Shown piece by piece: positions 27,801-37,058 of a stretch of DNA of 64,000 nt (within the stretch, counting starts at the first letter, position 1; every line of letters starts with the position of its first letter). A program made the position numbers and the translations under genes. The notes under the pieces are model-generated. The model saw only the letters and a program-made list of their open reading frames with translations. It did not search any database and was not told where the DNA came from. This stretch comes from JAWKTM01 sp041399085 (GTDB lineage Bacteria; Planctomycetota; Planctomycetia; Pirellulales; Pirellulaceae): positions 78,457 through 142,456 of the forward strand of contig JAWKTM010000014.1 of the NCBI GenBank assembly GCA_041399085.1, written 5' to 3'.

Positions 27801-29813
27801 CCGGACTGAATAGCTCGATTGACTCTCGAAGTCCGGCACGAATCCCAACTGTAGTTGGTCGCCGGAAACGGAGAATAAACTGTTGTTTGCATCACCAGTT
27901 CCCGAGGCAAGTGCATAGGTAAAGGTATCACCCGCATCGGGATCGGACGTTGATAGTGTGCCGACCGATGTGCCGACGGCTGAGTTCTCCGCGACCGTCG
28001 TCGGGGCGAGACTAAGTTGCGTGGGTGGGTCTTGCACGGGATCGACTGTGATGGAGACGGTCGCCGTGCTGAAGCCACCGTTGCTATCGGTTACCTTGAA
28101 CACGAACGCATCCGAGCCCGCGTAGTTCGTGAAGGGCGTATACGTGTAATTCGCGCCACTGCCGGTCAACGATCCGTGGCTTGGCCCTGAGTCAATCGAG
28201 AACGTGAAGAGATCACCATCAATGTCATTGCCCGTCAGTACAATATTCACGGGCGTCTCTTCGCTAGTTGTGATGCTCTGCGAATCACCCGTGGGAAAAT
28301 GATTGACGGTCAACGTCGTCAAAACCACGTCGTTGCCGGTCCCACCAACGTAACTGATATCGAATACGTTCCCGCCGTAGGACACCAAACCGCCTTCGGG
28401 CAAACCATTGAAGATGCCTGTTGTTGGATTACCACTCGTGTTACTAATGATCGTGAACTGGTCACCGACCGAAGCAAAACTTGTAAGTAGCGTGACTTCT
28501 AAATCGCCCGTGATTTCCAGGCTGCCGTCGACGACCAGTTGATCGTAACCGCTGCCCGGTGTGACGCCGTTGAGTTCGACTTCGAAGTCGGTTGTACTGG
28601 CGTTGCGAAAGATGGTGTTGCCATCAAGTGTGAGAATGCCCGTGGCGCCCACGGCGCCGGGATTCAGATTGCCATAGATGTCGGCCGTACTGCTGGTGTT
28701 GGTCCAACTGATTGTACCCGTGCCGGTCAGGCGATCACCGAAGCCGGAATCGACATACGGGCCCACAGTTGTGGTGATGGAACTGTTCAGCTCCGCGGTG
28801 CTGCCGCTAACTTGCAAACGATAGGCGTCGACCGCGCCGTTGAGCTCCGCGGTTCCACTACTGCTGCCAGCCACGATTAAGCTGTAGCCGTTTATAGCGC
28901 TGGTCGTTATCAAATCGCCATTGACAACCAGTCGGTGATTGCTGGAATTCGGTCGCAGGTAGATAGTTGAGAACGGTCCGCTGACGATGTCGCCGTTCCA
29001 AGTGTTTGTCTGGCCATTTCCGAGGCTGTACAAGCTGGCATTGGTCGACGGCGCCGAGGTGAGCCGCTCGCTGGCCACCGTGACGCCGTTTTCCAACTGC
29101 ACTTCGCCGCTGTTGTTGGTGATGATCGTGCCGCTGGCCGCCGCGTTGCCACCGGCTCCCAAGGCGTTGTTGTGGCGCACCGCCAGCGTGTTGCTGCCGA
29201 CTCGCGTTTCGCCGCTGTAGGTATTGTCGCCCTCCAAGGCCACCGTGCTATTGCCGGCGGTCAGCACGTCGCCGCTGCCGGAGATGATTCCGCTGACGAC
29301 CAACGTGCTGCCGGACGCTTCCAGGCTCAGATCGTTACCGTTGGTGTTAATATCGCCGCTGACCGTGAACGTACCCGAAGTGCTGCTAAATCCACCGGCC
29401 GATCCCAGTTGAACCGGAATCCCAAAATCGTTGTTCGTGCCGTTATTGGTGATGGAACCAGTCAGCAACAACTCGTTACCGTCAACCACGTAGCTGTCCC
29501 CAACGAACAGCATCGAGCCAAAGTTCGTGCTCGGGGGGAAATCGTTGATATTGGTTTTTTGCAGCCCGCCGACGGGAAAGATTAAATCGTCACCGGTGAT
29601 CGGCGCAACGTCACTGGACCAGTTCTCTGGTGTCGTCCAATTCGCATCGGCACCGCCGCCATCCCACACGATCGTGGCCAGCATCCGCCGGTCTTCGAGC
29701 GATTCCACGAATATCGCGCGGCGTCGTTCATGACGCTTGCGATTGCGACGAGTTGAGTTCGACTTGCGATTCAGTTTTTGGAATGACGGTAGGTATCGGG
29801 GGGACATGAACAT
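24795..29813 (-). CDS. N-terminal part of giant LEPR-XLL surface adhesin
   Basis: The 1672-codon frame starts with a basic N-terminus and the LEPR-XLL motif FVESLEDRRMLA (about residues 36-47), typical of very large planctomycete surface proteins. Then come a beta-helix/autotransporter-like passenger region (about 50-480, starting WDGGGADANWTTPENWS), a cadherin-like domain (about 500-590), two cadherin repeats with VAENSAVGTSVGTLSTSDPD and VAENSASGTVVGTLSSTDPD, several PKD-like WGDGS domains, an insert resembling a secreted alpha/beta region (GSIFLTGHDILSHSPLAQ), and a discoidin-like anchor domain. The last ~25 codons are out of frame from about 24905. Joined to 21931-23523, the whole protein would be about 2,630 aa. 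Likely role: cell-surface adhesion or envelope structure. Confidence 0.8.
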   Translation of the reverse strand: MFMSPRYLPSFQKLNRKSNSTRRNRKRHERRRAIFVESLEDRRMLATIVWDGGGADANWTTPENWSSDVAPITGDDLIFPVGGLQKTNINDFPPSTNFGSMLFVGDSYVVDGNELLLTGSITNNGTNNDFGIPVQLGSAGGFSSTSGTFTVSGDINTNGNDLSLEASGSTLVVSGIISGSGDVLTAGNSTVALEGDNTYSGETRVGSNTLAVRHNNALGAGGNAAASGTIITNNSGEVQLENGVTVASERLTSAPSTNASLYSLGNGQTNTWNGDIVSGPFSTIYLRPNSSNHRLVVNGDLITTSAINGYSLIVAGSSSGTAELNGAVDAYRLQVSGSTAELNSSITTTVGPYVDSGFGDRLTGTGTISWTNTSSTADIYGNLNPGAVGATGILTLDGNTIFRNASTTDFEVELNGVTPGSGYDQLVVDGSLEITGDLEVTLLTSFASVGDQFTIISNTSGNPTTGIFNGLPEGGLVSYGGNVFDISYVGGTGNDVVLTTLTVNHFPTGDSQSITTSEETPVNIVLTGNDIDGDLFTFSIDSGPSHGSLTGSGANYTYTPFTNYAGSDAFVFKVTDSNGGFSTATVSITVDPVQDPPTQLSLAPTTVAENSAVGTSVGTLSTSDPDAGDTFTYALASGTGDANNSLFSVSGDQLQLGFVPDFESQSSYSVRVRSTDAGGNPIERAFTINISDVNENPTSLSLSNNSVAENSASGTVVGTLSSTDPDANPSFTYSLVPGTGSADNSAFTIDGNQLKITAVPDFESQSSYSIRVRSTDQGGLFVEHVFSIGVLDLNEAPVINDTDLSVSSSEVNEGDTITLSGSFTAEDGGDAHNVTIDWGDGSNTTILNVLAGVTSFSVSHIVADDHPTATSSDVTTINVTVDDGILSDSAAAFVTVNNVSPTIENQSVTTSISENGVATLTADIVDPSTLDSYTLVVDWGEGSPETVNIPAGSTSFSVSHQYLDDNPSGTIADVYNISIISFEDDDGGSAGLVHGGSIFLTGHDILSHSPLAQNHFDDIALDYLRGKGTPLEIARSDYTIGLFRSSTFVPGATPINGTAFGGVILANSSNLSSETAFRNYLSQIDVLVLPENSNTALLNTYSAAIEDFFNAGGDLFLDTSNGQAGYYAFLPSVIGADGPGINFSTGFSATPAGVAIGITSNMINGFPTHNRFINPDPAFTILETHSVGIVSIGAQNVVLSDGGISANLAVTVNNVPPNFEAGGDETLPATTVAFDRTINFTDPGSQDSHTVTVDFGDSTGPQSFAVSPTGNRGFVLNHDFPIVGPPSSTYTVSVTVADDDLGSLTDTFDVTVIRNTPPTADAGGPYSVPEGGAVMLDGSNSLDSEQSTASLHYLWDLDGDGIFGETGGTAARGDEVGINPLFDAAGLDGPSSVTVTLRVTDDFGEFDSDTATISITNVAPTLDPLILSSTAVDENGMVTVNGTFNDPGALDVHQVVIDWGEGGGVLLDQESNVNRQDWSGAIQSNQSLAQTFTVGQTGNLTRVDVRGSNSIGGSGDFVVKILGTTAGVPDESQLLATLTVPVTSFPTTPNAEFVAIDLSGSPVAVSVGQVLAIVLENGSSVDFAVGGPRLDEYADGSVFSRDPSGANTWGSFSILDADMRFRTYVSTGSTTVLTSQLVNVASPHHTNTWTTIPAARPATRIRLAPRLLTMTR

Positions 29814-30285
29814 GCTCCGAAGGCGGTAAGCGATGGCGGACGACTCTCAATGCTGGTTCGCGCGAAGATCAACTTGCGCGGTGTGGTTCTCCACACCTAA
29901 TAGGCCAGCTCACCGCGAATCTTCTCGCCTGGCGGAAAAAATGTTTCGGGATTTTGCAGTGCGGCCGCTTTCAGAAACGAGGCCGCGCGGTAGCGGATCA
30001 ACGGGTTCCGGTTTGACGGGATGCCGCATTCGTCTCAGTAATTGGCGGAGTTTGCCAAAGATTCCAGTGCGCTATTCCGCGAGTGTCCGTGCGAGCGTTC
30101 CAGAAGCTGCATTTCGGAGAGGCGGTTGGAGATACGGCATAGTTTCGCGATGCGGTGACTCGCAGAGAGTGAATCGCTTCAGACGATTGCAACCATTGCG
30201 AACTACGGCTTTAATCGCAGGAGCCCGAGCGCGAAATCTCGGCGCGGCATGACGGTCGACGCATTGGCAATCGACGGAGGAATTC
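29814..30285. other. divergent intergenic region
   Basis: The 470 bp between the minus-strand adhesin and the plus-strand sigma factor must hold both promoters. No coding frame, RNA, repeat or clear -35/-10 pair could be supported. Confidence 0.4.
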
Positions 30286-30915
30286 GTGAGGGAGAATCAG
30301 GACGGTACGGCGGCGCGATATCCGTCCACGCGGATCACGCTATTGCGCAAAGTAAAGGACGCTACCGATGACCACGCGTGGCGACAATTCGTAGATCAAT
30401 ACACACCGCTGGTGTTCAGGTATTGCCGCCAACGGGGATTGCAGGACGCGGATGCGTGCGACGTAACGCAAAATGTTTTCATGGCGGTCGCGCGAGCGAT
30501 GGATCGTTTCGACTACGATTCCAGTCGCGGTCGGTTCCGAAGTTGGCTAGGTAAGGTGACGGTTCGCGAGATCTATCGATTTCTGGTGCGAGCCAAACGT
30601 ACCGCTCCCATTTGCGGCGTCGTCGGAACTGGGCAACGTTTAGACGAAGTCAGCGGCGAACTCGAATCGGACTGGCAGGCTCACTACAACCGCCATATCT
30701 ACGGACTGGCGCTCAAGCGAATTCAGCCGACATTCGACGCCAAGGTATGGCAGGCTTTCGAGTTGACTTGGTTGCAGGATCGGAAGCCGAGCGAGGCGGC
30801 CGAACTGCTGAAGCGCGAGCCGCAGTGGGTTTACCAGGCCAAATTCCGCGTGTTGCGGCACCTGCGAGACGTCGTCCAAGAACTTGCCGACGACTGTCCG
30901 CTCAGCGGTCGCTGA
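30286..30915 (+). CDS. ECF-type RNA polymerase sigma factor
   Basis: The 209-aa protein, starting with GTG, has sigma region 2 (WRQFVDQYTPLVFRYCRQRG then LQDADACDVTQNVFMAVARA and FDYDSSRGRFRSWLGKV). It also has a divergent region 4 (VWQAFELTWLQDRKPSEAAE then LLKREPQWVYQAKFRVLRHL). This is the pattern of planctomycete ECF factors encoded beside Ser/Thr kinases. It is followed after 29 bp by the kinase gene on the same strand, so the kinase is its probable regulator. Target promoters cannot be read from the window. Confidence 0.88.
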   Translation: MRENQDGTAARYPSTRITLLRKVKDATDDHAWRQFVDQYTPLVFRYCRQRGLQDADACDVTQNVFMAVARAMDRFDYDSSRGRFRSWLGKVTVREIYRFLVRAKRTAPICGVVGTGQRLDEVSGELESDWQAHYNRHIYGLALKRIQPTFDAKVWQAFELTWLQDRKPSEAAELLKREPQWVYQAKFRVLRHLRDVVQELADDCPLSGR

Positions 30916-30944
30916 GGGCCACGATGCTTCGGGCTACGTGAATC

Positions 30945-31175
30945 ATGGAATGCCTCTCTGATCGGGCCTTGCGTCGTTTCGCGGCCGGTTCGTTGTCCGA
31001 GCCGCGTCAACGTGATACGGCTGAACATCTTCGGAGCAAGTGTAGGCATCTGCGGCTCAACGGGTTGAGAAGTTGTTCTTGGGTGATGAGCCAACGCACC
31101 CTTCGCTCCAGCGGCCGTATCGGGTGGAAACCGGCGCGACGCCGCGACGGGCGAGACGGAGCCCGCACTGGCTGA
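30945..31175 (+). pseudogene. N-terminal segment of the WD40 kinase, separated by frameshifts
   Basis: The frame begins MECLSDRALRRFAAGSLSEP and reads a zinc-finger-like HLRS-CxHC region, then shifts. The neighbouring frame continues with VEKLFLGDEPTHPSLQRPYR, and a third shift joins AATGETEPALADLRLRLYEL directly to the kinase frame. The segment is therefore the natural N-terminus of the kinase that follows, cut by at least two indels at about 31035 and 31140, not an independent gene. Confidence 0.6.
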
Positions 31176-31176
31176 C

Positions 31177-34100
31177 TTGCGACTGCGGTTGTACGAACTA
31201 GTCGGCTCGCCAGCCGATTGCGGGCAGGTCGGCGATAGTCATGCCAAGTGGGCCTCATCTCGGCCGCATCAACGAGACGATTCGCCGCAACCGCCCCGAC
31301 TTTCCCGTTTCAAAATCGATCGTCGACTGGGAAGCGGTGGTTTCGGTGATGTCTTCTTGGCCTACGACGAGCTGCTGAAACGAAACGTCGCGATCAAGCT
31401 GCCTCGCACGGCTTCGTTGGCCGATCACGATTTGATGGAGCGATTCTTGCGCGAAGGTAAGGCCGCCGCGCAGCTCCATCATCCCAACATCATTCCGGTC
31501 TACGAAGCGGGCACGATCGATTCCGTCTGTTATTTAGCGTCGGCGTATTGTGATGGCCCGACGCTGCGACAATGGTTGAACGAGCGGGCCGCGCCGGCCG
31601 AACCGCGTTTCGCCGCTTGGTTGGTCGCGGCGTTGGCCGACGCCGTCGAACACGCACATCGACGCGGAATCTTGCACCGCGATGTCAAACCGGGCAACGT
31701 GCTCTTGGAACCGGCGCCGAATGAGCCGTTTGGCTGTACACCGAAGCTCACCGATTTCGGGTTGGCGAAGATAATCGAGCGAGACTCGACCGATCAGGAT
31801 ACGACCGCCAGCCACTTGTTGATGGGAACGCCGCGATACATGTCGCCGGAACAAGCGGCCGGTCGCCGTGACGAAATCGGGACCGCGACCGACATCTACT
31901 CGCTGGGCGTTGTGCTCTATGAGTTGCTGACCGGAGTGCCGCCCGTGGTTGGTGGCAATCACGCCGAGACTTTACAGCGACTGTTGCTGGAGGAGCCGGT
32001 GCGTCCGCGGCAGCGAACACCGGCGATTCCGCGCGACTTAGAAGCGATTTGCTTGAAGTGCTTGGAAAAACGCCCGGAACGTCGGTTCGGCCATGCCAGT
32101 CAGTTGGCCGAAGACTTGCGGCGATTCCTGCGCGGTGACACGACGCACGCGCGGCCACTATCGAGGACGGAGGCGATGCGGCGCTGGGCCGTAAGGCATC
32201 CGGTTCGAGCGACGATTGTCTCGGCCAGCCTCCTTGTGTGGTTGGTGCTTTTAGGCAGTTTGGTTGGGTACACACGGTTGTTGCAGCAGTCGGGACGGCG
32301 AATCGAACGTTCGTTGCAGGAGGCGCGGGCGGCACGAATGCAAGCGATGACCAGCGAAGCTCGGTTGCGCGAGATGTTGTACGTCGCCGATATGAAACTG
32401 GCGAAGCGAGCGTTGGACGATGGCGATCTCCGGCAAGTAACTCGGCTGCTCGAGGCACATAAAAAGCGCGATGACCAATCCGACTTGCGAGATTTCAGTT
32501 GGCGATTCTTGCACAACAGCTCGAATCAACGGCAACGGCTCCTCGCGACCTGTCCCGGCGACGTGTACCAAATCCGGTTTTCGCGTAATGGCGATCGGCT
32601 CGCAACGGCTTGCAAGGATGGCATCGCGCGGATCTATGAATGCGAAGGGTGGTCGCCAGTCGCCGAGATCGAGACGGGCCAAGGCGAACTCAACGGTGTC
32701 AGCTTCTCGCCCGACGCGTCGCGGTTGGCCACGGCCGGTGACGATGGAACCGCGGTCGTGTGGCGAGTCGAGGATGGTCAGCGTCTACTAACCATTCCCG
32801 CCCTTCCGCGCTTGGCCTTCCAGGCGCTGTTTTCACCTGACGGCAAGACGATTGCCACTTGTGGTGAAAGTCCGGTGATCGGCTTGTGGGATTCGGAGAC
32901 AGGCGAATCATTGGGCAGTTTGCTCGGGCATGAAAAGCCCGTGGAATCGATCGCCATTTCACCCGACGGTCGATGGCTGGCTTCGGCCAGTAGCGACCGG
33001 ACGACGAAGCTTTGGAATCTGGCCGAACGCAAACTCGAACGGAACTGGTCGCAACATGAAAATCGAGCGACGACAATCGCTTTTTCCGGCGACGGCCAGC
33101 GGTTGGCCGCCGGCACCGTCGAGGGCAATGCGATTGTGTGGGATGTCGAATCTCGAAAGCGGCTACTCGACGTTCAACACCTGGATGGGGTTCAAAGTGT
33201 GACGTTCTCGCCCAATGGCCAAAGCCTGCTTGTCAGCGACCGTAGCGGTGCCGCGCGGCTGTGGCCCATCGACTCACAACTAGCTCCCCTCGCACAACCA
33301 GACACACTCGCTTGGCAAGCTCACGAAGGACGCACGTGGAGTGCGGCGTATTCGGCAGACGGGGAATTCGCCGTAACCAGCGGCGCTGACGGCAGCATAC
33401 GGTTATGGAGATTATCGGGAGCGCCCGTTCGTGTGATCCGCGGTAGCTTTGCCAATCCCTTTGTCGATATTTCCATTGCTGATGAACAACTGGTTACGCT
33501 TCGCAAGGATACAGGTCTCCGAACTCGCTCACTTCCCGGTTGTGAGACAATTCAATTGGTCGAAAACCACGGCGGTGCATGGATGACTACCTGCCGTCTA
33601 ACACCGCATCACTTTCTTATTGGTACGGAAGATGGACGATTGCTGCTGTGGGATATGGAGGCCAATGAGGTTGTCACGGAATGGGCAACCGAATTCAAGT
33701 CGCAGATTGAAGCGATTCGTCTCTCACGTGAAGGCCGAATGTTGGCGGTTCATTTCTATGATGAGGATACGGTCACTCTGTTTGAGATCAAGCACACAAA
33801 TCCACCGGAACTGGTGCAAACACATGAGGTGGTAGCCAATATTCAGCAAGTCGCGCTATCGTCCAGCGGACGATGGTTGGCCGTAACGGACGGAGACGAT
33901 ATCAGCGTCTGGTATACAGCGACCGGCAAGTGTGTTGCGACCCTGACGGGCCATACCAGCACGGTGATGACGCTGGCGTTTTCCGAAGACGAACAGTTGT
34001 TGGTGTCGGGATCGCGTGATCGGCAAGTGAAGGTATGGGAGTGGAAGAACGCTCGGTCAGTTCATTCGCTAGAAGGACATCGCGATGACGTGCAATCGGT

Positions 34101-34311
34101 GGCAGTGTCTGTTGACGGACGGACGATCGCCAGTGGCGACCGCGGCGGCCGAATCAAACTCTGGCATGCCCGATTGGGCAGTGAATTGCTTGAGATTTCC
34201 ACCGGTTCCCAACCCGTGTCCTATCTAATGTTCTCCCGACGATGGCCATTGGTTGGCATCGATCGATGGCCACGCTTCCTTGCGGTTAATCGACGGTCGA
34301 CCACTGGATGA
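31177..34311 (+). CDS. Ser/Thr protein kinase with C-terminal WD40 repeats
   Basis: The 1044-codon frame has a PknB-type kinase domain at residues 45-325: P-loop LGSGGFGDVF, VAIKLP lysine, catalytic HRDVKPGNVLL, DFGLAK, and GTPRYMSPEQA. One transmembrane segment follows (about 345-367, ATIVSASLLVWLVLLGSLVG), then a coiled coil and at least ten WD40 blades (for example SPDGRWLASASSDRTTKLWN and SEDEQLLVSGSRDRQVKVWE). The kinase is cytoplasmic and the propeller would lie on the other side of the membrane. The real start is probably 30945. The real end is probably 34324: from about 34235 another frame continues the last blade (SPDDGHWLASIDGHASLRL) to TGA 34322. It is paired with the ECF sigma factor upstream. 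Confidence 0.88.
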   Translation: MRLRLYELVGSPADCGQVGDSHAKWASSRPHQRDDSPQPPRLSRFKIDRRLGSGGFGDVFLAYDELLKRNVAIKLPRTASLADHDLMERFLREGKAAAQLHHPNIIPVYEAGTIDSVCYLASAYCDGPTLRQWLNERAAPAEPRFAAWLVAALADAVEHAHRRGILHRDVKPGNVLLEPAPNEPFGCTPKLTDFGLAKIIERDSTDQDTTASHLLMGTPRYMSPEQAAGRRDEIGTATDIYSLGVVLYELLTGVPPVVGGNHAETLQRLLLEEPVRPRQRTPAIPRDLEAICLKCLEKRPERRFGHASQLAEDLRRFLRGDTTHARPLSRTEAMRRWAVRHPVRATIVSASLLVWLVLLGSLVGYTRLLQQSGRRIERSLQEARAARMQAMTSEARLREMLYVADMKLAKRALDDGDLRQVTRLLEAHKKRDDQSDLRDFSWRFLHNSSNQRQRLLATCPGDVYQIRFSRNGDRLATACKDGIARIYECEGWSPVAEIETGQGELNGVSFSPDASRLATAGDDGTAVVWRVEDGQRLLTIPALPRLAFQALFSPDGKTIATCGESPVIGLWDSETGESLGSLLGHEKPVESIAISPDGRWLASASSDRTTKLWNLAERKLERNWSQHENRATTIAFSGDGQRLAAGTVEGNAIVWDVESRKRLLDVQHLDGVQSVTFSPNGQSLLVSDRSGAARLWPIDSQLAPLAQPDTLAWQAHEGRTWSAAYSADGEFAVTSGADGSIRLWRLSGAPVRVIRGSFANPFVDISIADEQLVTLRKDTGLRTRSLPGCETIQLVENHGGAWMTTCRLTPHHFLIGTEDGRLLLWDMEANEVVTEWATEFKSQIEAIRLSREGRMLAVHFYDEDTVTLFEIKHTNPPELVQTHEVVANIQQVALSSSGRWLAVTDGDDISVWYTATGKCVATLTGHTSTVMTLAFSEDEQLLVSGSRDRQVKVWEWKNARSVHSLEGHRDDVQSVAVSVDGRTIASGDRGGRIKLWHARLGSELLEISTGSQPVSYLMFSRRWPLVGIDRWPRFLAVNRRSTTG

Positions 34312-34348
34312 AAATGCCCCGTGACCAACGGTCAAACGATGTCGAACT

Positions 34349-34410
34349 TTTAGGCGACCGGCGGATGAGAAGTTACCCAAGTGCTCGCACGACGCGCGAG
34401 CGAGTAATTT
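34349..34410. repeat. dispersed intergenic repeat, copy 1
   Basis: It contains GCGACCGGCGGATGAGAA and, 17 bp on, GCACGACGCGCGAGCGAGT. A second copy at 44491-44553 has the same two blocks with one or two changes each. Both copies lie shortly after the stop codon of a plus-strand gene. Confidence 0.65.
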
Positions 34411-34463
34411 GACAAACTCACTTGCTGCGCCACGTGCTGGTATATTTTTATCTGCCGCTCGCA

Positions 34464-35249
34464 TTAATCGCCGTGCAGAAGGCAGCGGACGGCGGTGGCG
34501 ATGTCCGGGGTGGCCATGAGGTGTTCGCCTACGAGCATCGCGTCCACGCCGGCGGCTTCCAATCGCTGGGCGTCCGCGTGGCTGTGAATGCCGCTTTCAC
34601 CGACCAACAGACATTCGGCTGGCACGGCTGCTCGCATGCGGATCGTGTGATCCAGGTCGGTCACGAAGGTGCGTAGATCGCGGTTGTTTACGCCGATCAA
34701 CGTCGCACCGGCTTCCAAAACGCGGGGCAAATTTTCGGGCTCGTAAAACTCGACCAGCGGCGTCAGTCCGAGTTCGATCGCGGCGTTATGCAGCGATCGC
34801 AGACCGCAGTCGTCCAGACACTCGGCGATCAGCAACACCGCATCCGCGCCCGCCAATCGGGCTTCGAGCAACTGATACGCGTCCAGAATAAAGTCCTTGC
34901 GAAGCAACGGCAGATCGACGGCCGCTCGAATCTGTCGCAAGTAATCCAAGCTGCCTTGAAAATACGGCTGGTCCGTCAGCACACTGATGCACGAGGCGCC
35001 GTTGGCTTCATAAATCTTGGCGATGGCCACGGGATCAAAGTCAGCTCGGATCACGCCTTTCGACGGGCTGGCCTTCTTCACTTCGGCGATCAGCCGAATC
35101 GAACCGCCGCCGGACAAAGCCGCAAAGAAATCGCGCGTGGGCCGAGCGTCCGCCAATTGGGCTCGCAGCTCGGCTTCCGGCACGGCCGCTTTGGCCGCCG
35201 CGATTTCCTCGCGTTTCGTGGCGACGATTTTGTCTAGGACGTTGGCCAT
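34464..35249 (-). CDS. trpC: indole-3-glycerol phosphate synthase (TrpC)
   Basis: The 261-aa TIM-barrel enzyme of tryptophan synthesis converts CdRP to indole-3-glycerol phosphate. The visible motifs are LIAEVKKASPSKGVI (catalytic Lys loop), SVLTDQPYFQGSLDYL, LPLLRKDFILDAYQLLEAR (second catalytic Lys), VEFYEPENLPRVLEAGA, LIGVNNRDLRTF and LVGESGIHSHADAQRL. The start MANVLDKIVATKREEI is typical. It lies 10 bp downstream of purH on the same strand and is probably cotranscribed with it. No other trp gene is nearby. Confidence 0.95.
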   Translation of the reverse strand: MANVLDKIVATKREEIAAAKAAVPEAELRAQLADARPTRDFFAALSGGGSIRLIAEVKKASPSKGVIRADFDPVAIAKIYEANGASCISVLTDQPYFQGSLDYLRQIRAAVDLPLLRKDFILDAYQLLEARLAGADAVLLIAECLDDCGLRSLHNAAIELGLTPLVEFYEPENLPRVLEAGATLIGVNNRDLRTFVTDLDHTIRMRAAVPAECLLVGESGIHSHADAQRLEAAGVDAMLVGEHLMATPDIATAVRCLLHGD

Positions 35250-35259
35250 CGCGTTCGCT

Positions 35260-36828
35260 TTAGTGTTTAAAGTGCCGACGGCCGGTGAAGATCATCGGCA
35301 GACCATGTTCGTTGCAAGCCGCGATGACTTCGTCGTCGCGCTTCGATCCACCGGGCTGGATAATTGCCGCCACGCCTGCTTTGGCCGCGTGCTCGATCGA
35401 ATCGGGAAATGGAAAGAACGCGTCGGACGAAAGCACCGAACCGGCGACACGATCGCCGGCTTTGCGAATCGCGATCTCCACCGAGTCGACGCGGCTCATC
35501 TGCCCGGCGCCGACGCCGATCAACGAGCGGTTCTTGCTGAGCGTGATCGCGTTCGACTTCACATGCCGCACGATCTCCCAACCGAATCGCAATTCGTCCA
35601 TCATTTCCGGCGAAGGCGTCGCTTCCGTCACCACGCGCCAGTCGCTGCGTGGATCCAAATCGACATCGGCGTCTTGCACCAACATGCCGCCGTCGATGAA
35701 GCGATAGTGTCGCGACGAGGGCGGCTCGTCCAACCGGCCGACTTGCATCAGACGCACGTTGGCTTTCCATTTTGGTTTGGTCGTCAACACGCCGACCGCG
35801 GCGGCTTCGAAATCCGGCGCGACGATCGCTTCGATGAACAACCCCGGTTCCGACAACACTTCGGCCGTCGCCACGTCGACCGTGCGATTGAATCCCAACA
35901 CGCTGCCGAACGCACTGACCGGATCGCCAGCCAACGCCTTGCGTGTGGCGTCCGAAAGCGAATCGGAAACCGCCGCGCCGCACGGATTGTTATGTTTGAT
36001 CACCGACACGGCGGGCTCGGCCAACGCGCGAACAATCAACAGCGCGCTGTCCAAATCCAACAGATTGTTGTACGACAAATCCTTGCCATTCAACTGCCGA
36101 GCGCTCACCAAGCTGGGGCCGCGCGAGCCGGCGATCGAATACAAAGCGGCCTTTTGGTGCGGGTTTTCGCCGTATCGCAGCTCAGCCGTGCGGCGCAGCG
36201 TGACATTGCGCGTCGGACGGAACGGCGACGAATCATGCTCGTCGGCAAAGTAGTCGGCGATCGCGCGATCGTAAGCCGCCGTGCAGGCGAAGGCTTCGGC
36301 CGCCAACCGCCGCCGCAATTCCAGCGACGTGCAACCGTTGGCCGCGATCTCTTCCAGCACGACCGAGTACTGTTCGGGGCTAGTGACGATTGTCGTGAAC
36401 GCGTGATTCTTGGCCGCAGCGCGCACCAAGCTCGGGCCGCCGATGTCAATCTGCTCGATCGCTTCGTCCCGCGTCACTCCCGAGCGAGCGATTGTGGCTT
36501 CGAACGGATACAAATTCACCACGACCAGCTCGAAAGGCAAAATTCCATGCTCGGAGATCGAACGCATGTCATCGTCACGATCATGCCGGCAAAGAATGCC
36601 GCCGAAAATCTTGGGATGCAGCGTCTTCAGCCGCCCGTCCATCATCTCCGGAAAGCCGGTATAGTCCGTGACATCGTCGATCTCCAGGCCAGCCTTTTCC
36701 AAATGGCGACGCGTGCCGCCCGTGCTGAGGATGTCGATGCCGGCATCGGCCAGCCCGCGGGCAAAGTCGGCGAGCCCCAGCTTTTCGCTGACGCTGATTA
36801 ACGCTCGTCGGATCGGTGGAGATGACAT
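35260..36828 (-). CDS. purH: bifunctional AICAR formyltransferase/IMP cyclohydrolase (PurH)
   Basis: The start is ATG 36828 (MSSPPIRRALISVSEK), giving the usual ~522 aa; an open frame extends 29 codons further upstream but is not conserved-looking. The N-terminal IMP cyclohydrolase domain shows LISVSEKLGL, LSTGGTRRHLEKAG, PEMMDGRLKTLHPKI and FGGILCRHD. The C-terminal AICAR transformylase domain shows LRYGENPHQKAALY, GKDLSYNNLLDLDSAL, VIKHNNPCGAAV and SDAFFPFPDSIEHAAKAGV. It catalyses the last two steps of IMP synthesis. A 594-codon plus-strand frame across it is a shadow. Confidence 0.95.
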   Translation of the reverse strand: MSSPPIRRALISVSEKLGLADFARGLADAGIDILSTGGTRRHLEKAGLEIDDVTDYTGFPEMMDGRLKTLHPKIFGGILCRHDRDDDMRSISEHGILPFELVVVNLYPFEATIARSGVTRDEAIEQIDIGGPSLVRAAAKNHAFTTIVTSPEQYSVVLEEIAANGCTSLELRRRLAAEAFACTAAYDRAIADYFADEHDSSPFRPTRNVTLRRTAELRYGENPHQKAALYSIAGSRGPSLVSARQLNGKDLSYNNLLDLDSALLIVRALAEPAVSVIKHNNPCGAAVSDSLSDATRKALAGDPVSAFGSVLGFNRTVDVATAEVLSEPGLFIEAIVAPDFEAAAVGVLTTKPKWKANVRLMQVGRLDEPPSSRHYRFIDGGMLVQDADVDLDPRSDWRVVTEATPSPEMMDELRFGWEIVRHVKSNAITLSKNRSLIGVGAGQMSRVDSVEIAIRKAGDRVAGSVLSSDAFFPFPDSIEHAAKAGVAAIIQPGGSKRDDEVIAACNEHGLPMIFTGRRHFKH

Positions 36829-37058
36829 GCGGGCGGATTTCGGTTGGAGAAGCTGAGTTTGACGAAGGCCGACGTGCGGACGATGGCAGCGGCATTGGAC
36901 TGCGGAGCGATCCACGACTAGGTGGAACGCCCCCGAAACGATGAAGACCTTAGTTGATAAGGGCTGAATCTAGCATGGTCAAGGCGTCGCCACGACGAGT
37001 TTCGCGACGCGATGCCACGAGGCGATGACCCGCGGATCACGCGGTTCACTCGGCAGTT

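Noticed and set aside
35017..36801. 594-codon plus-strand open frame
   Set aside because: It is antisense to trpC and purH, whose motifs are complete, and its composition is Arg/His-rich without any motif.
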